Below, one piece after another: positions 8,414-18,282 of a stretch of 64,000 nucleotides of DNA; positions within the stretch are counted from its first letter, which is position 1; each line of letters starts with the position of its first letter. The notes beneath the pieces are model-generated. The model did not search any database. It was not told the origin of the DNA and saw nothing but the letters and a program-made list of their open reading frames with translations. The stretch covers positions 5,076,501 to 5,140,500 of the forward strand of contig NZ_JADOVJ010000001.1 of assembly GCF_015752315.1 (NCBI RefSeq), in the 5' to 3' direction. A program made the translations under genes and the position numbers. The DNA is from Nocardioides luteus (GTDB lineage: Bacteria; Actinomycetota; Actinomycetes; Propionibacteriales; Nocardioidaceae).

Positions 8414-9679
8414 GTGTCCCCTCACTTCATCCGGTTGAGGGACAAGGTCCTCTCCGACGACCCGCTCATCCGGGCGATGTCGTACCAGTCGGTGCTGTCG
8501 GCCTTCGCCGAAGGCACCTTTCTCACCGGTTCGGCGGTCTTCTTCACCCAGATCGTCGGCCTCTCCGCCGCACAGGTCGGCCTCGGTCTCACGATCGCGG
8601 GCGTCGCAACCTTCTTGTTCGCCGTCCCCCTGGGCCGACTCGCGGATCGTCTCGGCACCCGGTTCAGCTGGATCGCCGGTGCCGTTCTCCAGGCGCTGCT
8701 GTTCGGCGCCTGGGTGCTGGTCGGCAACTTCGCCGCGTACGTCGCCGTCGAGGTGCTCCTCGCGCTCGCCTCCTCCTGGCAGCGGTCGGGCCGCGACGCC
8801 TACCGGATCTCGGTCTTCCCCGCGGCGACCCGGGTGCGCTCGTTCGCCTACATGCGCGCCGCCCGCAACGTCGGCTACACGCTCGGCGCCCTCGCCAGCG
8901 GCCTCGCCTTGGCGGCCGACTCCAACACCCTGATCAAGGCCGTCCCGCTGATGACCGCCGTGGTGCTGCTGGTCAACGCCTACTGGATCTCGCGCCTCCC
9001 CCGCCTCGCCACGGCTGCCTCGCCCGGCGACCTGAAGAAGGACGTACGCGACCGCCTCGGCGCCCTGCGCAACCGCGCCTTCCTCGCGACGACGTTCTTC
9101 GACGGCGTGCTCGGGACTCACCAGGTCCTGCTCAACGTCGTCATCCCGCTGTGGCTGGTCCAGGAGACCGATGCCCCGCGAGTGCTGCTGGCGTGGCTGT
9201 TCGGCACCAACACCGTCATGGCCGTCGGTCTGCAGGTGATCGCCGCCCGCGGCGTGACCGACGTGACGACCTCGCTGCGTGCGCAGCGGCGGGGAGCGCT
9301 CTGCTTCCTGGCCTCCTGCGCCATCATCGCGGTCACCCACGACACCGCCGGGCTTCTCACGATCGCGCTCGTCTGGATCGGCCACGTGACCGTCACCGGC
9401 GCCGAGCTCTTCCAGTCCGCCGGCGAGTGGGGCCTCGTCGCCGACCTCTCCGACCCGGAGCACCGCGGCGACTACCAGGGCGCGGCCCAGGTCGGCTACA
9501 CCCTCGGCACCGTCTGGGCCCCCGCGGCGTACACCTTCCTGGCCATGGAGCTCGGCCACCTCGGCTGGGCCGTCATCGCCGGGATCATCGTCGCCGCCGC
9601 GATCGGCGTCCACCCCTCCGCTCGCGCGGCCGAGCGCTATCTGGCAGGGCGGCGGAGGTCGGTGGCTGAGCTGGTGTAG
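8414..9679 (+). CDS. Major facilitator superfamily transporter
   Basis: This 421-residue protein has about 12 hydrophobic spans and the MFS signature GRLADRLGTRFSW between spans 2 and 3. MFS proteins move small solutes using ion gradients; the substrate cannot be read from the sequence. The GTG start follows CGGAG. It stands alone, between the T4SS-like control region and the first palindromic element, with no regulator or enzyme gene beside it to suggest a substrate. Drug or metabolite efflux is the commonest role of such single-gene MFS proteins, but that is only a prior. Confidence 0.85.
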   Translation: MSPHFIRLRDKVLSDDPLIRAMSYQSVLSAFAEGTFLTGSAVFFTQIVGLSAAQVGLGLTIAGVATFLFAVPLGRLADRLGTRFSWIAGAVLQALLFGAWVLVGNFAAYVAVEVLLALASSWQRSGRDAYRISVFPAATRVRSFAYMRAARNVGYTLGALASGLALAADSNTLIKAVPLMTAVVLLVNAYWISRLPRLATAASPGDLKKDVRDRLGALRNRAFLATTFFDGVLGTHQVLLNVVIPLWLVQETDAPRVLLAWLFGTNTVMAVGLQVIAARGVTDVTTSLRAQRRGALCFLASCAIIAVTHDTAGLLTIALVWIGHVTVTGAELFQSAGEWGLVADLSDPEHRGDYQGAAQVGYTLGTVWAPAAYTFLAMELGHLGWAVIAGIIVAAAIGVHPSARAAERYLAGRRRSVAELV

Positions 9680-9686
9680 GCGGTCG

Positions 9687-9757
9687 TGTAACACGTCGTT
9701 CGTAGTACTACTCGCCCTAAATGAACGACCGGATAGTGCTACGAACAGCGTGTTACA
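9687..9757. repeat. 71-bp palindromic element, copy A
   Basis: The ends TGTAACACGTCGTTCGTAG and CTACGAACAGCGTGTTACA form an imperfect inverted repeat (TC/CT mismatch). The core contains ACTCGCCCTA and GAACGACCGG. It lies between the MFS gene and the promoter module of the AbiEi-like gene. Copies B, C and D are in this window. Confidence 0.85.
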
Positions 9758-9776
9758 CCTCGCCCAGTCCGCCGCG

Positions 9777-9826
9777 CCGGGCCACTCACCATCCACAGCA
9801 CCGCCCCGCGGCGGCGTTATCCACAG
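9777..9826 (+). promoter_or_regulatory. Shared upstream module with DnaA-box-like TTATCCACAG, copy 1
   Basis: CCGGGCCACTCAC followed by a CCACAG box ending at 9798, then 18 bp, then TTATCCACAG (9817-9826), then 50 bp to the start codon. The same layout, with the same 18-bp gap and 51 bp to the start, precedes the other AbiEi/DUF559-type gene at 58.3 kb. TTATCCACA is the classic DnaA-box consensus. Confidence 0.65.
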
Positions 9827-9876
9827 CGCGGCGGCGGGCGCCTGCGGTTGTCCGTGGCAGGCAGCAGGGTGGTGAC

Positions 9877-10887
9877 ATGAACCCGCGCATCCAGGCGATC
9901 ATGGCGGCCAACCACGGCCTCGTCACCCGCAACCAAGCGCTCGCGGCCGGCCTCGACCTCAACGCGATCCACCGGCACCTCAAGGAGGGCACGTGGACCG
10001 TCGTACGCCGGGGGGTCTACGCCGAAAGCACCTACGTCGAGAGCGTCAGGCTGCCCTCCGACAGGCAACGGCTCCTCGACCGGGCGGCGTGCGCCGCGAT
10101 CACCGTCCCGTTCATCCGAAGTCACGACACTGCTGCACTGGAGCTCGACATGGGCATCCTCCTGCCCAGAAAGCCGCAGACCCACGTGACCCGCCAGCCC
10201 GTCGTCGGCACTCACAACAAGTGGGGCGTGAAGCACCACCTCGCGCCTTACCTCGACGCTCAAGTCGTTCAGGTGAACGGGTTCGAGGTCCTCGGCCTCG
10301 CCCGGACCGCGATCGACATCGCCCGCGAGCACGGCCGCCCGTACGGGGTCGTCGCCGTCGACTCTGCTCGAAGGATGGGGGTGTCCGTCGACGAGCTCTG
10401 GGAGGTCCTCGACCACATGAAACATTGGCCCAACCGCCGACTGGCGATCGAGGCCATCGACCTCTCTGACCCGGGCGCCGAGTCGGTCGGGGAGTCACTC
10501 ACCCGCGACGTACTCGAAGAGCTCGGGCTGACGGGGATTGAGACGCAGTTCGAGATCACGGACGGCGTACGCACCGCCAGGTTCGACCTCCGGGCGGGCC
10601 GTCACCTCTTCGAGTTCGACGGCCGGAGCAAGTACGTCCCTGTCGCCGACGGAGGTCTGGCGCTCAGGTCGGTCGATGACATCCTGGCCGAGGAGAAGGC
10701 CCGACAGGACTGGGCTCACGGTTTCCATCTCGGCATGTCGCGCGTCGGGTGGGCCGACCTCTTCGGCCGCAACCGCGACGTCCTCAAGGGCCGCCTGACC
10801 CGCGAGTATCTGACCACCTGCCGAGCCTTCGGCACCGACATCTCAGACCTGGAGCGATTCCGCGTACATCGCCCGAAGGTGGCATGA
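9877..10887 (+). CDS. Orphan AbiEi-like protein with nuclease-like C-terminus
   Basis: The 336-residue protein begins with a winged-helix segment (about residues 10-50, HGLVTRNQALAAGL then VVRRGVY) typical of AbiEi-type antitoxin/regulator domains. Its C-terminal third holds acidic residues spaced like a PD-(D/E)XK/DUF559 fold: E in SVGES, RFDLRAGRHLFEFDGRSKY. AbiEi proteins normally pair with an AbiEii toxin; no toxin gene is adjacent. The ATG is placed by GGGTGG just upstream and by conserved spacing to the upstream module; a longer frame would run through the module and part of the repeat. The gene is bracketed by copies A and B of the palindromic element. Function is unknown; a DNA-binding nuclease or self-regulated defence protein is the reasonable guess. 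Confidence 0.7.
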   Translation: MNPRIQAIMAANHGLVTRNQALAAGLDLNAIHRHLKEGTWTVVRRGVYAESTYVESVRLPSDRQRLLDRAACAAITVPFIRSHDTAALELDMGILLPRKPQTHVTRQPVVGTHNKWGVKHHLAPYLDAQVVQVNGFEVLGLARTAIDIAREHGRPYGVVAVDSARRMGVSVDELWEVLDHMKHWPNRRLAIEAIDLSDPGAESVGESLTRDVLEELGLTGIETQFEITDGVRTARFDLRAGRHLFEFDGRSKYVPVADGGLALRSVDDILAEEKARQDWAHGFHLGMSRVGWADLFGRNRDVLKGRLTREYLTTCRAFGTDISDLERFRVHRPKVA

Positions 10888-10904
10888 GCCTGGGCTGCGG
10901 GAGA

Positions 10905-10975
10905 TGTAACACGTCGTTCGTAGCACTACTCGCCCTATCAGAACGACCGGATAGTGCTGCGAACAGCGTGTTACA
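10905..10975. repeat. 71-bp palindromic element, copy B
   Basis: Nearly identical to copy A and in the same orientation, differing at a few core positions. It lies between two convergent genes, so it may also act as a bidirectional terminator. Confidence 0.85.
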
Positions 10976-10989
10976 CCGTTCGCAGGCGC

Positions 10990-11865
10990 TCAGACGAACA
11001 GCAGAGGTACGCCGACCAGCAGCCCCCACACGAGCGTGGCCAGCCCTGTCTGCTGGAGGACGGGGATGAGCCGCGGGCCGAGGTTGGCGCGGTCGAGGAC
11101 GGTGCGTACGCCCTGGGCGGCGACCACGACGAACCCGAGACCCAGCAGCGCCCACCAGGAGGTCGCCAGGGCCACGAGCACGACCGAGACGGCGGCGACG
11201 GCCACGAGGGCGACGTAGAGCCAGCGGGTGCGCGCGTCGCCGAGGCGTACGGCGAGGGTGATCTTGCCCGACTCGGTGTCACCGGGGATGTCGCGGAGGT
11301 TGTTGGCGACGAGGAGGGCCGAGGTGATCGCGCCGATGCCGACGCCGGCCCACAGCGCGCCCCACTCCCAGGTCTGGGTCTGAACGAAGGTGGTGCCGAC
11401 GACCGCGACGAGGCCGAAGAAGACGAAGACCATGACCTCGCCGAGGCCGGCGTAGCCGTAGGGGTGCGAGCCGCCGGTGTAGTACCAGGCCGCGATCATG
11501 CAGACCAGGCCCACGACGACCAGCCACCACGCGGAGGTCACCGCGAGCACCAGCCCCGCCACCGCGGCGACGCCGAAGGCGATGAACGCGGCCCGCTTGA
11601 CCGAGGACGGCGCCGCGAGGCCCGAGCCGGTCAGCCGCAGCGGCCCGACGCGCTCGTCATCGGTCCCGCGGATCCCGTCGGAGTAGTCGTTGGCGTAGTT
11701 GACCGCGACCTGCAGCGCCAGCGCCACGACGAGCGCGAGCAGCGCCTTCCACCAGACCAACCCACCGGCGTACGCAGCCACTCCGGTGCCGGCGATGACC
11801 GGCGCGAGCGCCGCGGGGAGGGTGCGAGGACGGGCTCCCTGGAGCCACTGAGCGGTGTTTGCCAC
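10990..11865 (-). CDS. menA: 1,4-dihydroxy-2-naphthoate prenyltransferase (menaquinone synthesis)
   Basis: This 291-residue integral membrane protein of the UbiA family has the first Asp-rich motif NYANDYSDG at residues 56-64 and the second-motif region LRDIPGDTESGKITLAVRLG. These bind the prenyl diphosphate through magnesium. It attaches the isoprenoid tail to 1,4-dihydroxy-2-naphthoate, making demethylmenaquinone for the respiratory chain. The GTG start gives the usual N-terminus (VANTAQWLQGARPRTLPAAL); the frame extends upstream only through palindromic repeat C. No other men gene is in the window. Confidence 0.93.
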   Translation of the reverse strand: MANTAQWLQGARPRTLPAALAPVIAGTGVAAYAGGLVWWKALLALVVALALQVAVNYANDYSDGIRGTDDERVGPLRLTGSGLAAPSSVKRAAFIAFGVAAVAGLVLAVTSAWWLVVVGLVCMIAAWYYTGGSHPYGYAGLGEVMVFVFFGLVAVVGTTFVQTQTWEWGALWAGVGIGAITSALLVANNLRDIPGDTESGKITLAVRLGDARTRWLYVALVAVAAVSVVLVALATSWWALLGLGFVVVAAQGVRTVLDRANLGPRLIPVLQQTGLATLVWGLLVGVPLLFV

Positions 11866-11908
11866 CCCGCTATTCAACACCGGTGGCTCGGAGTGGGTGC
11901 CGCGGGGA

Positions 11909-11979
11909 TGTAACACGTCGTTCGTAGCACTATCCGGTCGTTCCAATAGGGCGAGTAGTACTACGAACAGCGTGTTACA
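11909..11979. repeat. 71-bp palindromic element, copy C (core inverted)
   Basis: The outer 19-bp arms read as in copies A and B, but the central 33 bp is the reverse complement of the A/B core (CACTATCCGGTCGTTC... instead of TACTACTCGCCC...). It lies between menA and the sugar permease gene, both on the minus strand. Confidence 0.85.
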
Positions 11980-12061
11980 CGACCTCGCCCCGCCCACGAA
12001 CCCCGACGACCCCTGCCCGGGGGGAGGACAGGGGTCGTGGGGTGGGGGAGGGAGGGATGGA

Positions 12062-13348
12062 TCAGGTCTTCGGAGGGTCGTTGGAGTCGACGCTCAGCTC
12101 GGCCTCCATGGCCTCGATCTCCTCGGCCAGCTTGTCGGGCGGCGGAGCGCTGGGCTCGGCGGACTCGGCACCCGCGCCACCGGAGCCGGCGGTGCGGCGC
12201 TTGTTCCACACGTCGAAGGCGACGGCGAGCAGGAGCACGAGGCCCTTGATGGCCTGCTGCCAGTCGATGGAGACACCGAGCAGCGACATGCCGTTGTTGA
12301 GGACACCCATGACGAGACCACCGATGATCGCGCCGACGACGGTGCCGACACCGCCGGTGACGGCCGCGCCACCGATGAAGGCCGCGGCGATCGCGTCGAG
12401 CTCGAAGTTCACACCGGCCTTGGGGTTGGCCGCGGTCAGACGGGCGGTGGTGACCAGGCCCGCGAGACCGGAGAGCAGACCCATGTTCATCATGACCAGG
12501 AAGTCGACACGCTTGGTGTTGACGCCGGACATCGTCGCCGCGTCGACGTTGCCGCCGATCGCGTAGACGTGGCGGCCGAAGACGGTCCGGTTCATGATGA
12601 ACGTGTAGACCACGATCAGGCCGCCCAGGATCAGGCCGACGATCGGCAGGCCGCGGGCGTCGGCGAGCAGGTAGGCGAAGTACATGATCACGATCGTCAG
12701 CAGCGCCAGCTTCACCACGAAGAGCGGGAAGGGCAGGACGTCGAAGTTGTAGGCGGCCTGAGCCGACCGGCGCCGCACCTCGAGCACGATGAGCACCGCG
12801 ACGGCGGCGACGGCGATGATCAGCGTCAGGTTGTGGAACCCGGTGTCCGGCCCGATCTCGGGCAGGAAGCCGTTGCCGATCGCCTTGAACTGCTCGGGCA
12901 GACCACCGACGGTCGCACCCTTGAGCACGACCAGGGTCAGACCGCGGAAGAGCAGCATCGAGGCCAGCGTGACGATGAACGCCGGGATCCCGACGTACGC
13001 CACCCAGAAGCCGTGCCAGGCGCCGATCGCGGTGCCGATCAGCAGGCCGAGGAAGACGGCCAGCCACCACGGGAAGTCGTACTGGGTCATCATGATCGCC
13101 GAGGCGGCGCCCACGAAGGCGGCCACGGAGCCGACCGAGAGGTCGATGTGGCGCGCCACGATCACGATCACCATGCCGATGGCCAGGATCAGGATCTGAG
13201 CGTTCTGGACGACCAGGTTCGAGACGTTGAGCGGCTTGAGCAGCACGCCCTCGGTCGAGATCTGGAAGAGGATGACGATCGCCGCCAGAGCGATGATCAT
13301 CCCGTACTGGCGGACGTTCCCGCGCAGCGTGTTGAGCAGGGCATTCAT
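12062..13348 (-). CDS. mmsB: Sugar ABC transporter permease, MmsB/GguB family
   Basis: The 428-residue protein is a polytopic membrane permease with the BPD_transp_2 signature region GAGVNFELDAIAAAFIGG-like (here KAGVNFELDAIAAAFIGGAA) and a charged cytoplasmic tail (about residues 385-428, rich in Glu and Pro). It would form the membrane pore of a ribose/xylose-type importer with the ATPase and binding protein encoded just upstream. Six bases separate it from the ATPase gene. The substrate is a monosaccharide by family; which one cannot be told from sequence. Confidence 0.92.
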   Translation of the reverse strand: MNALLNTLRGNVRQYGMIIALAAIVILFQISTEGVLLKPLNVSNLVVQNAQILILAIGMVIVIVARHIDLSVGSVAAFVGAASAIMMTQYDFPWWLAVFLGLLIGTAIGAWHGFWVAYVGIPAFIVTLASMLLFRGLTLVVLKGATVGGLPEQFKAIGNGFLPEIGPDTGFHNLTLIIAVAAVAVLIVLEVRRRSAQAAYNFDVLPFPLFVVKLALLTIVIMYFAYLLADARGLPIVGLILGGLIVVYTFIMNRTVFGRHVYAIGGNVDAATMSGVNTKRVDFLVMMNMGLLSGLAGLVTTARLTAANPKAGVNFELDAIAAAFIGGAAVTGGVGTVVGAIIGGLVMGVLNNGMSLLGVSIDWQQAIKGLVLLLAVAFDVWNKRRTAGSGGAGAESAEPSAPPPDKLAEEIEAMEAELSVDSNDPPKT

Positions 13349-13354
13349 CGGGTG

Positions 13355-14887
<1,533 letters not shown>

Positions 14888-14914
14888 GTGGTTCCTGCTA
14901 TCTGGCAAGGGGCC

Positions 14915-14951
14915 GGCGTGGGCCCGGTCCGGAGGGACCCGGGCCCACGCC
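14915..14951 (-). terminator. Strong stem-loop between binding-protein and ATPase genes
   Basis: GGCGTGGGCCCGG (14915-14927) pairs perfectly with CCGGGCCCACGCC (14939-14951), with additional GC pairing in the loop. There is no clear U-run in the minus-strand direction. In ABC operons such a hairpin after the first gene usually gives partial termination or 3'-end protection, raising binding-protein levels over the membrane subunits. Confidence 0.75.
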
Positions 14952-14963
14952 GCGTACGGGGTG

Positions 14964-16031
14964 CTACTTGATCTCGTCGGCGGTGTAGTACTCGGAGTCG
15001 ACGAGCACCTTGGTGACGTCGTCCTTGGTGACCACGACCGGGTCGAGGAGGTAGGACGGAACGACCTTCTTGCCGTTGTCGTAGGTCTCGGTGTCGTTGA
15101 CCTCGGGCTCCTCGCCCGCACCGACGGCGACGATCATGTCGACGGTCACCTTCGCGAGCTCGCGGGTGTCCTTGAAGATCGTGGAGTACTGCTCACCGGC
15201 GTTGATCGACTTCACCGACTGCACCTCGGCGTCCTGACCGGTCACGACCGGGAGGTCAGCGGTGGTGTAGCCGTTGCCCTTGAGCGCGGCGATGATGCCG
15301 AGCGAGAGGCCGTCGTAGGGCGAGAGCACGCCCTGGACCTTCTTGGAGGCGTACGTCTTGGTGAGGATGTCCTCCATGCGCTTCTGCGCGGTGGCGGGGT
15401 CCCAGCGCAGGATCGCGGCCTGCTTGAAGTCGGTCTGACCGGAGGGGATGACGATCTCGCCGGACTTGATCAGCGGCTCGAGCACCGACATGGCGCCGTC
15501 CCAGAAGAAGGTGGCGTTGTTGTCGTCGGGCGAACCACCGAAGAGCTCGACGTTGTAGGGGCCCTTGCCCTTGGCCTTCAGGCCCTCGACGAGCGAGGTG
15601 GCCTGCTGCACGCCGACCTGGAAGTTGTCGAAGGTCGAGTAGTAGTCGACGGCCTCGGTGTCGCGGATGAGGCGGTCGTAGCTGATGATCGGGATGTCCT
15701 GCGACTCCGCGGTCTCGAGCACGTCGCCGAGCGCGGTGCCGTCGATGGCCGCGACCACGAGGACGTCGACGCCCTTGGTGACCATGTTCTCGACCTGGGA
15801 GACCTGGGTCGGGATGTCGTCCTCGGCGTACTGGAGGTCGACCTTGTAGCCCTCGGCCTCGAGCTGCTTCTTGATGTTGTTGCCGTCTGCGATCCAGCGC
15901 TCCGAGGACTTGGTCGGCATGGCCACGCCGACGGTGCCCTTGTCGCCGCCCTCGCCGCCGTCGCCGCCACCGCATGCCGCCAGGCCGAGCGCAAGCGCCG
16001 CCGCGGTGATCGTGGTGAGTACCTTGCGCAC
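14964..16031 (-). CDS. chvE: Sugar-binding lipoprotein, ChvE/xylose-binding family
   Basis: The 355-residue precursor starts [20 protein letters not shown], a lipoprotein signal with Cys20 as the anchored residue, followed by a periplasmic-binding-protein type 1 fold ([53 protein letters not shown]). It captures monosaccharides outside the membrane for the MmsA/MmsB importer. I prefer the GTG start because GGAGCAGG lies 4 nt upstream; an ATG six codons earlier has no good ribosome binding site and would put that Shine-Dalgarno inside the gene. The operators at 16127-16154 are the likely control point. Confidence 0.9.
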   Translation of the reverse strand: MRKVLTTITAAALALGLAACGGGDGGEGGDKGTVGVAMPTKSSERWIADGNNIKKQLEAEGYKVDLQYAEDDIPTQVSQVENMVTKGVDVLVVAAIDGTALGDVLETAESQDIPIISYDRLIRDTEAVDYYSTFDNFQVGVQQATSLVEGLKAKGKGPYNVELFGGSPDDNNATFFWDGAMSVLEPLIKSGEIVIPSGQTDFKQAAILRWDPATAQKRMEDILTKTYASKKVQGVLSPYDGLSLGIIAALKGNGYTTADLPVVTGQDAEVQSVKSINAGEQYSTIFKDTRELAKVTVDMIVAVGAGEEPEVNDTETYDNGKKVVPSYLLDPVVVTKDDVTKVLVDSEYYTADEIK

Positions 16032-16126
16032 TAACCTGCTCCATTTCATCTACGGCCACGCCGGTAGGCCGACGCGCCGCTGTCGGGGGTGCCGGAGACC
16101 GGCGCACAGGCCGGTTCCCGGGTGAG

Positions 16127-16154
16127 TCACATCACAGATGTGAACGCTCACATC
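16127..16154. promoter_or_regulatory. LacI-family-type operator cluster upstream of the sugar ABC operon
   Basis: The half-site GATGTGA occurs three times in alternating orientation: TCACATC at 16127-16133, GATGTGA at 16137-16143, TCACATC at 16148-16154. The inner 14-mer TGTGAACGCTCACA differs by one base from the ideal symmetric lac operator and has the central CG of LacI-family sites. It lies about 100-120 bp upstream of the binding-protein start. No LacI or ROK gene is nearby, so the regulator must act in trans. The rest of the 16032-16313 gap shows nothing else. Confidence 0.6.
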
Positions 16155-16313
16155 GAGACAATGTGCCTCCTCACCTCCGAATGCGTCAAGTGCAGGACGA
16201 GGATGTTTCCGACTCGTGACTTAGTGGTGCCCCCGTTGATCACCTGAATCTCACAGCAGGCTCACAGACAGGACGGCAGGCCCGTCGCAACGGCGCCGAG
16301 TCGGCCTCTGCGA

Positions 16314-16934
16314 TCAGCGGTGACGTACGCCCACCAGCGCCGCGTCACCGTCCGGCCAGGTGACCTGGATCGACTCCGTGCCGTCGGCGTCGGAGCCGTC
16401 GACGACGCGCTTGACGACGACCACGAAGCTGCCCACCTCGACGCGCGACTCGGCGCCGTGGGAGCGGATGGTGACACCGTCGAAGTGCGGCACCGCGTGG
16501 CGCGACCACGAGCCGGTGCCGGCCGCGGTCACGACCGTCTCGCGGCGCTCGACCAGACGGCCCTGGTCGTAGACGTCCATCGGCTCCTGGGTCGCGCCGG
16601 TGAGCGCGGCCGACAGCAGCGCCCGGACCGCGACCGGGTCGGCGCAGGCGTCGTAGACGTAGCGCGTCCCCAGCGCCGAGTGCTCGGTGGTCGCCATCAG
16701 GAAGTCCTCGGCGCCGTCGAGCGGCGCCTCCCGGTAGGAGACCGGGAGGTGGACGACGGAATCGCCGACCTCGAGGAGCACACACTCGATCCCGACCCTT
16801 CCGGCCGGATCGTCGAACCGGTAGGAACCGATCGTCCCGGTCAGGTCACCCTCGCACCACGACTGGGTGGCGAGCCAGGCGCCGAAGATCTCCTTCTTCG
16901 ACGGGGTGAGCGTGGCCTTGTGAACGATCGACAT
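16314..16934 (-). CDS. Maltokinase N-terminal-cap-like protein
   Basis: The 206-residue protein starts MSIVHKATLTPSKKEIFGAWLATQSW and contains IGSYRFDDPAGRVGIECVLL. This matches what I recall of free-standing maltokinase N-terminal cap-like (CG0192-related) proteins of actinobacteria. In maltokinase the cap precedes the kinase domain; here it stands alone with no kinase domain. Function of the lone domain is uncertain. It lies downstream of the cytochrome c maturation genes on the same strand, separated from DUF4229 by 17 bp, so it is likely cotranscribed with them. Confidence 0.65.
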   Translation of the reverse strand: MSIVHKATLTPSKKEIFGAWLATQSWCEGDLTGTIGSYRFDDPAGRVGIECVLLEVGDSVVHLPVSYREAPLDGAEDFLMATTEHSALGTRYVYDACADPVAVRALLSAALTGATQEPMDVYDQGRLVERRETVVTAAGTGSWSRHAVPHFDGVTIRSHGAESRVEVGSFVVVVKRVVDGSDADGTESIQVTWPDGDAALVGVRHR

Positions 16935-16951
16935 GACCGTTATCTACCAGG

Positions 16952-17284
16952 TCAGGAGACCTTGTGGCTATCGCCTTCGCCGTTCGAGGGGGTGTCGGCC
17001 TCGGAGTCGATCTCGGAGTCGATCTCGGAGTCGATCTCGGCGTCCTCCTTGGCGCGCGCAGCCTCGACCGCCTTCGCGGCCCGGGCCTCGACCTTCTCGG
17101 CGAACGCCCGCCGCTGCGGGTCGAGCACGAAGAAGGAGAGAACGCCGCTGATCACGAACGCCACGATCACCGAGAGGAAGATGTCGACCTCGCCGGCGAC
17201 GAGCGACCAGATGCCCGCCACGATGCCGAAGGTGGCGACCAGCGACAGCAGCCGCAGGCCGGTGTAGATCCAGAACTCTTTCAT
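16952..17284 (-). CDS. DUF4229 two-span membrane protein with acidic repeat tail
   Basis: The 110-residue protein has two membrane spans (about residues 8-28 and 35-52), a basic amphipathic helix (PQRRAFAEKVEARAAKAVEAARAK), and an acidic tail containing EIDSEIDSEIDS. It matches the DUF4229 family as commonly placed beside ccsB in actinobacteria. Its ATG overlaps the ccsB stop as ATGA, so it belongs to the cytochrome c maturation operon, but its role there is unknown. The tail is encoded by three 12-bp tandem copies and may vary in length between strains. Confidence 0.75.
   Translation of the reverse strand: MKEFWIYTGLRLLSLVATFGIVAGIWSLVAGEVDIFLSVIVAFVISGVLSFFVLDPQRRAFAEKVEARAAKAVEAARAKEDAEIDSEIDSEIDSEADTPSNGEGDSHKVS
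17001..17036. repeat. Three tandem copies of TCGGAGTCGATC
   Basis: A perfect 12-bp unit repeated three times, coding for the Glu-Ile-Asp-Ser repeats of the DUF4229 protein. The array keeps the reading frame, so slippage would change tail length without breaking the gene. Confidence 0.85.
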
Positions 17285-18282
17285 CGTGAGGCTCCCTCAG
17301 TGAGCTCGACAACAGCCGGGGCCGCGGGCGCTGCGTACGAATGCTGCGAGGTGGACGAGAAGTAGTTGATGCCGATGAAGTTGAACCACAGCGTGGCCAG
17401 GCCGATCAGCGCGACGATCGCGGCCTTCTTGCCCTTCCAGCCGGCGGTCGCGCGCGCGTGCAGGTAGCCCGCGTAGACGACCCAGGTGATGAACGCCCAG
17501 ACCTCCTTGGGGTCCCAGTTCCAGTAGGAGCCCCAGGCCTCGTGGGCCCAGATCGGCCCGGAGATCAGCACGCCGAAGGTCCACACCGGGAACGCGAAGG
17601 CGTGGATCCGGTAGGAGACCCGGTCGAGGGCGTCCAACTCGGGCACCCGAGCCAGCAGGGCGGCGTCGGGGAAGCGCGACTTGAGCAGGTACGCCACCGC
17701 CGCGATGCCGCCCAGGGTGAACCCGCCGGTGGCGATGATGGCGGCGATGACGTGGATGACGAGCCAGTAGGAGTTGAGCGCCTCGGTCAGCGGCGCGACC
17801 GGCTCGTAGAGCCCGACGACGGCCAGCATCAGCACCACGACGGTGAAGCCGAGCACCCACGGCGCCATCCAGGCCAGCTTCAGGCGCCGGTGCAGGACGA
17901 CGTACGCAGCGGCCACCACGAACGAGCCCGAGATCGTGAACTCGTACATGTTGCCCCACGGCACCCGGTTGGGGTCGGCGGCCATCCCGCGGGCGACCAG
18001 CGCCCCGAAGTGGCAGGCCACCGCGATCGCGGTCAGGAGCAGGCTGAGGCGGCCGAAGAGGGCGGCCCGCTGCTCACGTACGGCATCGGCGGCGTTCGGC
18101 TCGGCAGGGGTCTCGTCCGCCGGAGCACCGGCCCCGACGAGCTCCTTCGCCGCGACCGCGGACCTGGCCCGCGACTGCCAGGCGGACCACTCGACCAGCG
18201 CGCAGAGCAGCGCCAGGAAGTAGACGACCCCGGCGGCCGTGATGGCCTGGTTGCTGAGAACGCCCCAGGTGTGGTCAGACAT
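17281..18282 (-). CDS. ccsB: Cytochrome c biogenesis protein CcsB
   Basis: The 333-residue polytopic membrane protein carries the WWD-type heme-handling signature WGSYWNWDPKEVWAF near residue 255. With ResB it forms the system II synthetase that exports heme and attaches it to apocytochrome c CXXCH motifs outside the membrane. The ATG is preceded by AGGAGGAGAAGG, and its first 8 bases overlap the resB 3' end. The longer frame reads through resB and is rejected. It is cotranscribed with the ccdA, resB and TlpA-type genes upstream. Confidence 0.95.
   Translation of the reverse strand: MSDHTWGVLSNQAITAAGVVYFLALLCALVEWSAWQSRARSAVAAKELVGAGAPADETPAEPNAADAVREQRAALFGRLSLLLTAIAVACHFGALVARGMAADPNRVPWGNMYEFTISGSFVVAAAYVVLHRRLKLAWMAPWVLGFTVVVLMLAVVGLYEPVAPLTEALNSYWLVIHVIAAIIATGGFTLGGIAAVAYLLKSRFPDAALLARVPELDALDRVSYRIHAFAFPVWTFGVLISGPIWAHEAWGSYWNWDPKEVWAFITWVVYAGYLHARATAGWKGKKAAIVALIGLATLWFNFIGINYFSSTSQHSYAAPAAPAVVELTEGASR

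Noticed and set aside
9721..9876. N-terminal extension of the AbiEi-like protein starting inside palindromic element A
   Set aside because: The frame is open, but it would translate the repeat and the promoter module; the ATG at 9877 has the ribosome binding site and the spacing conserved with the second gene.
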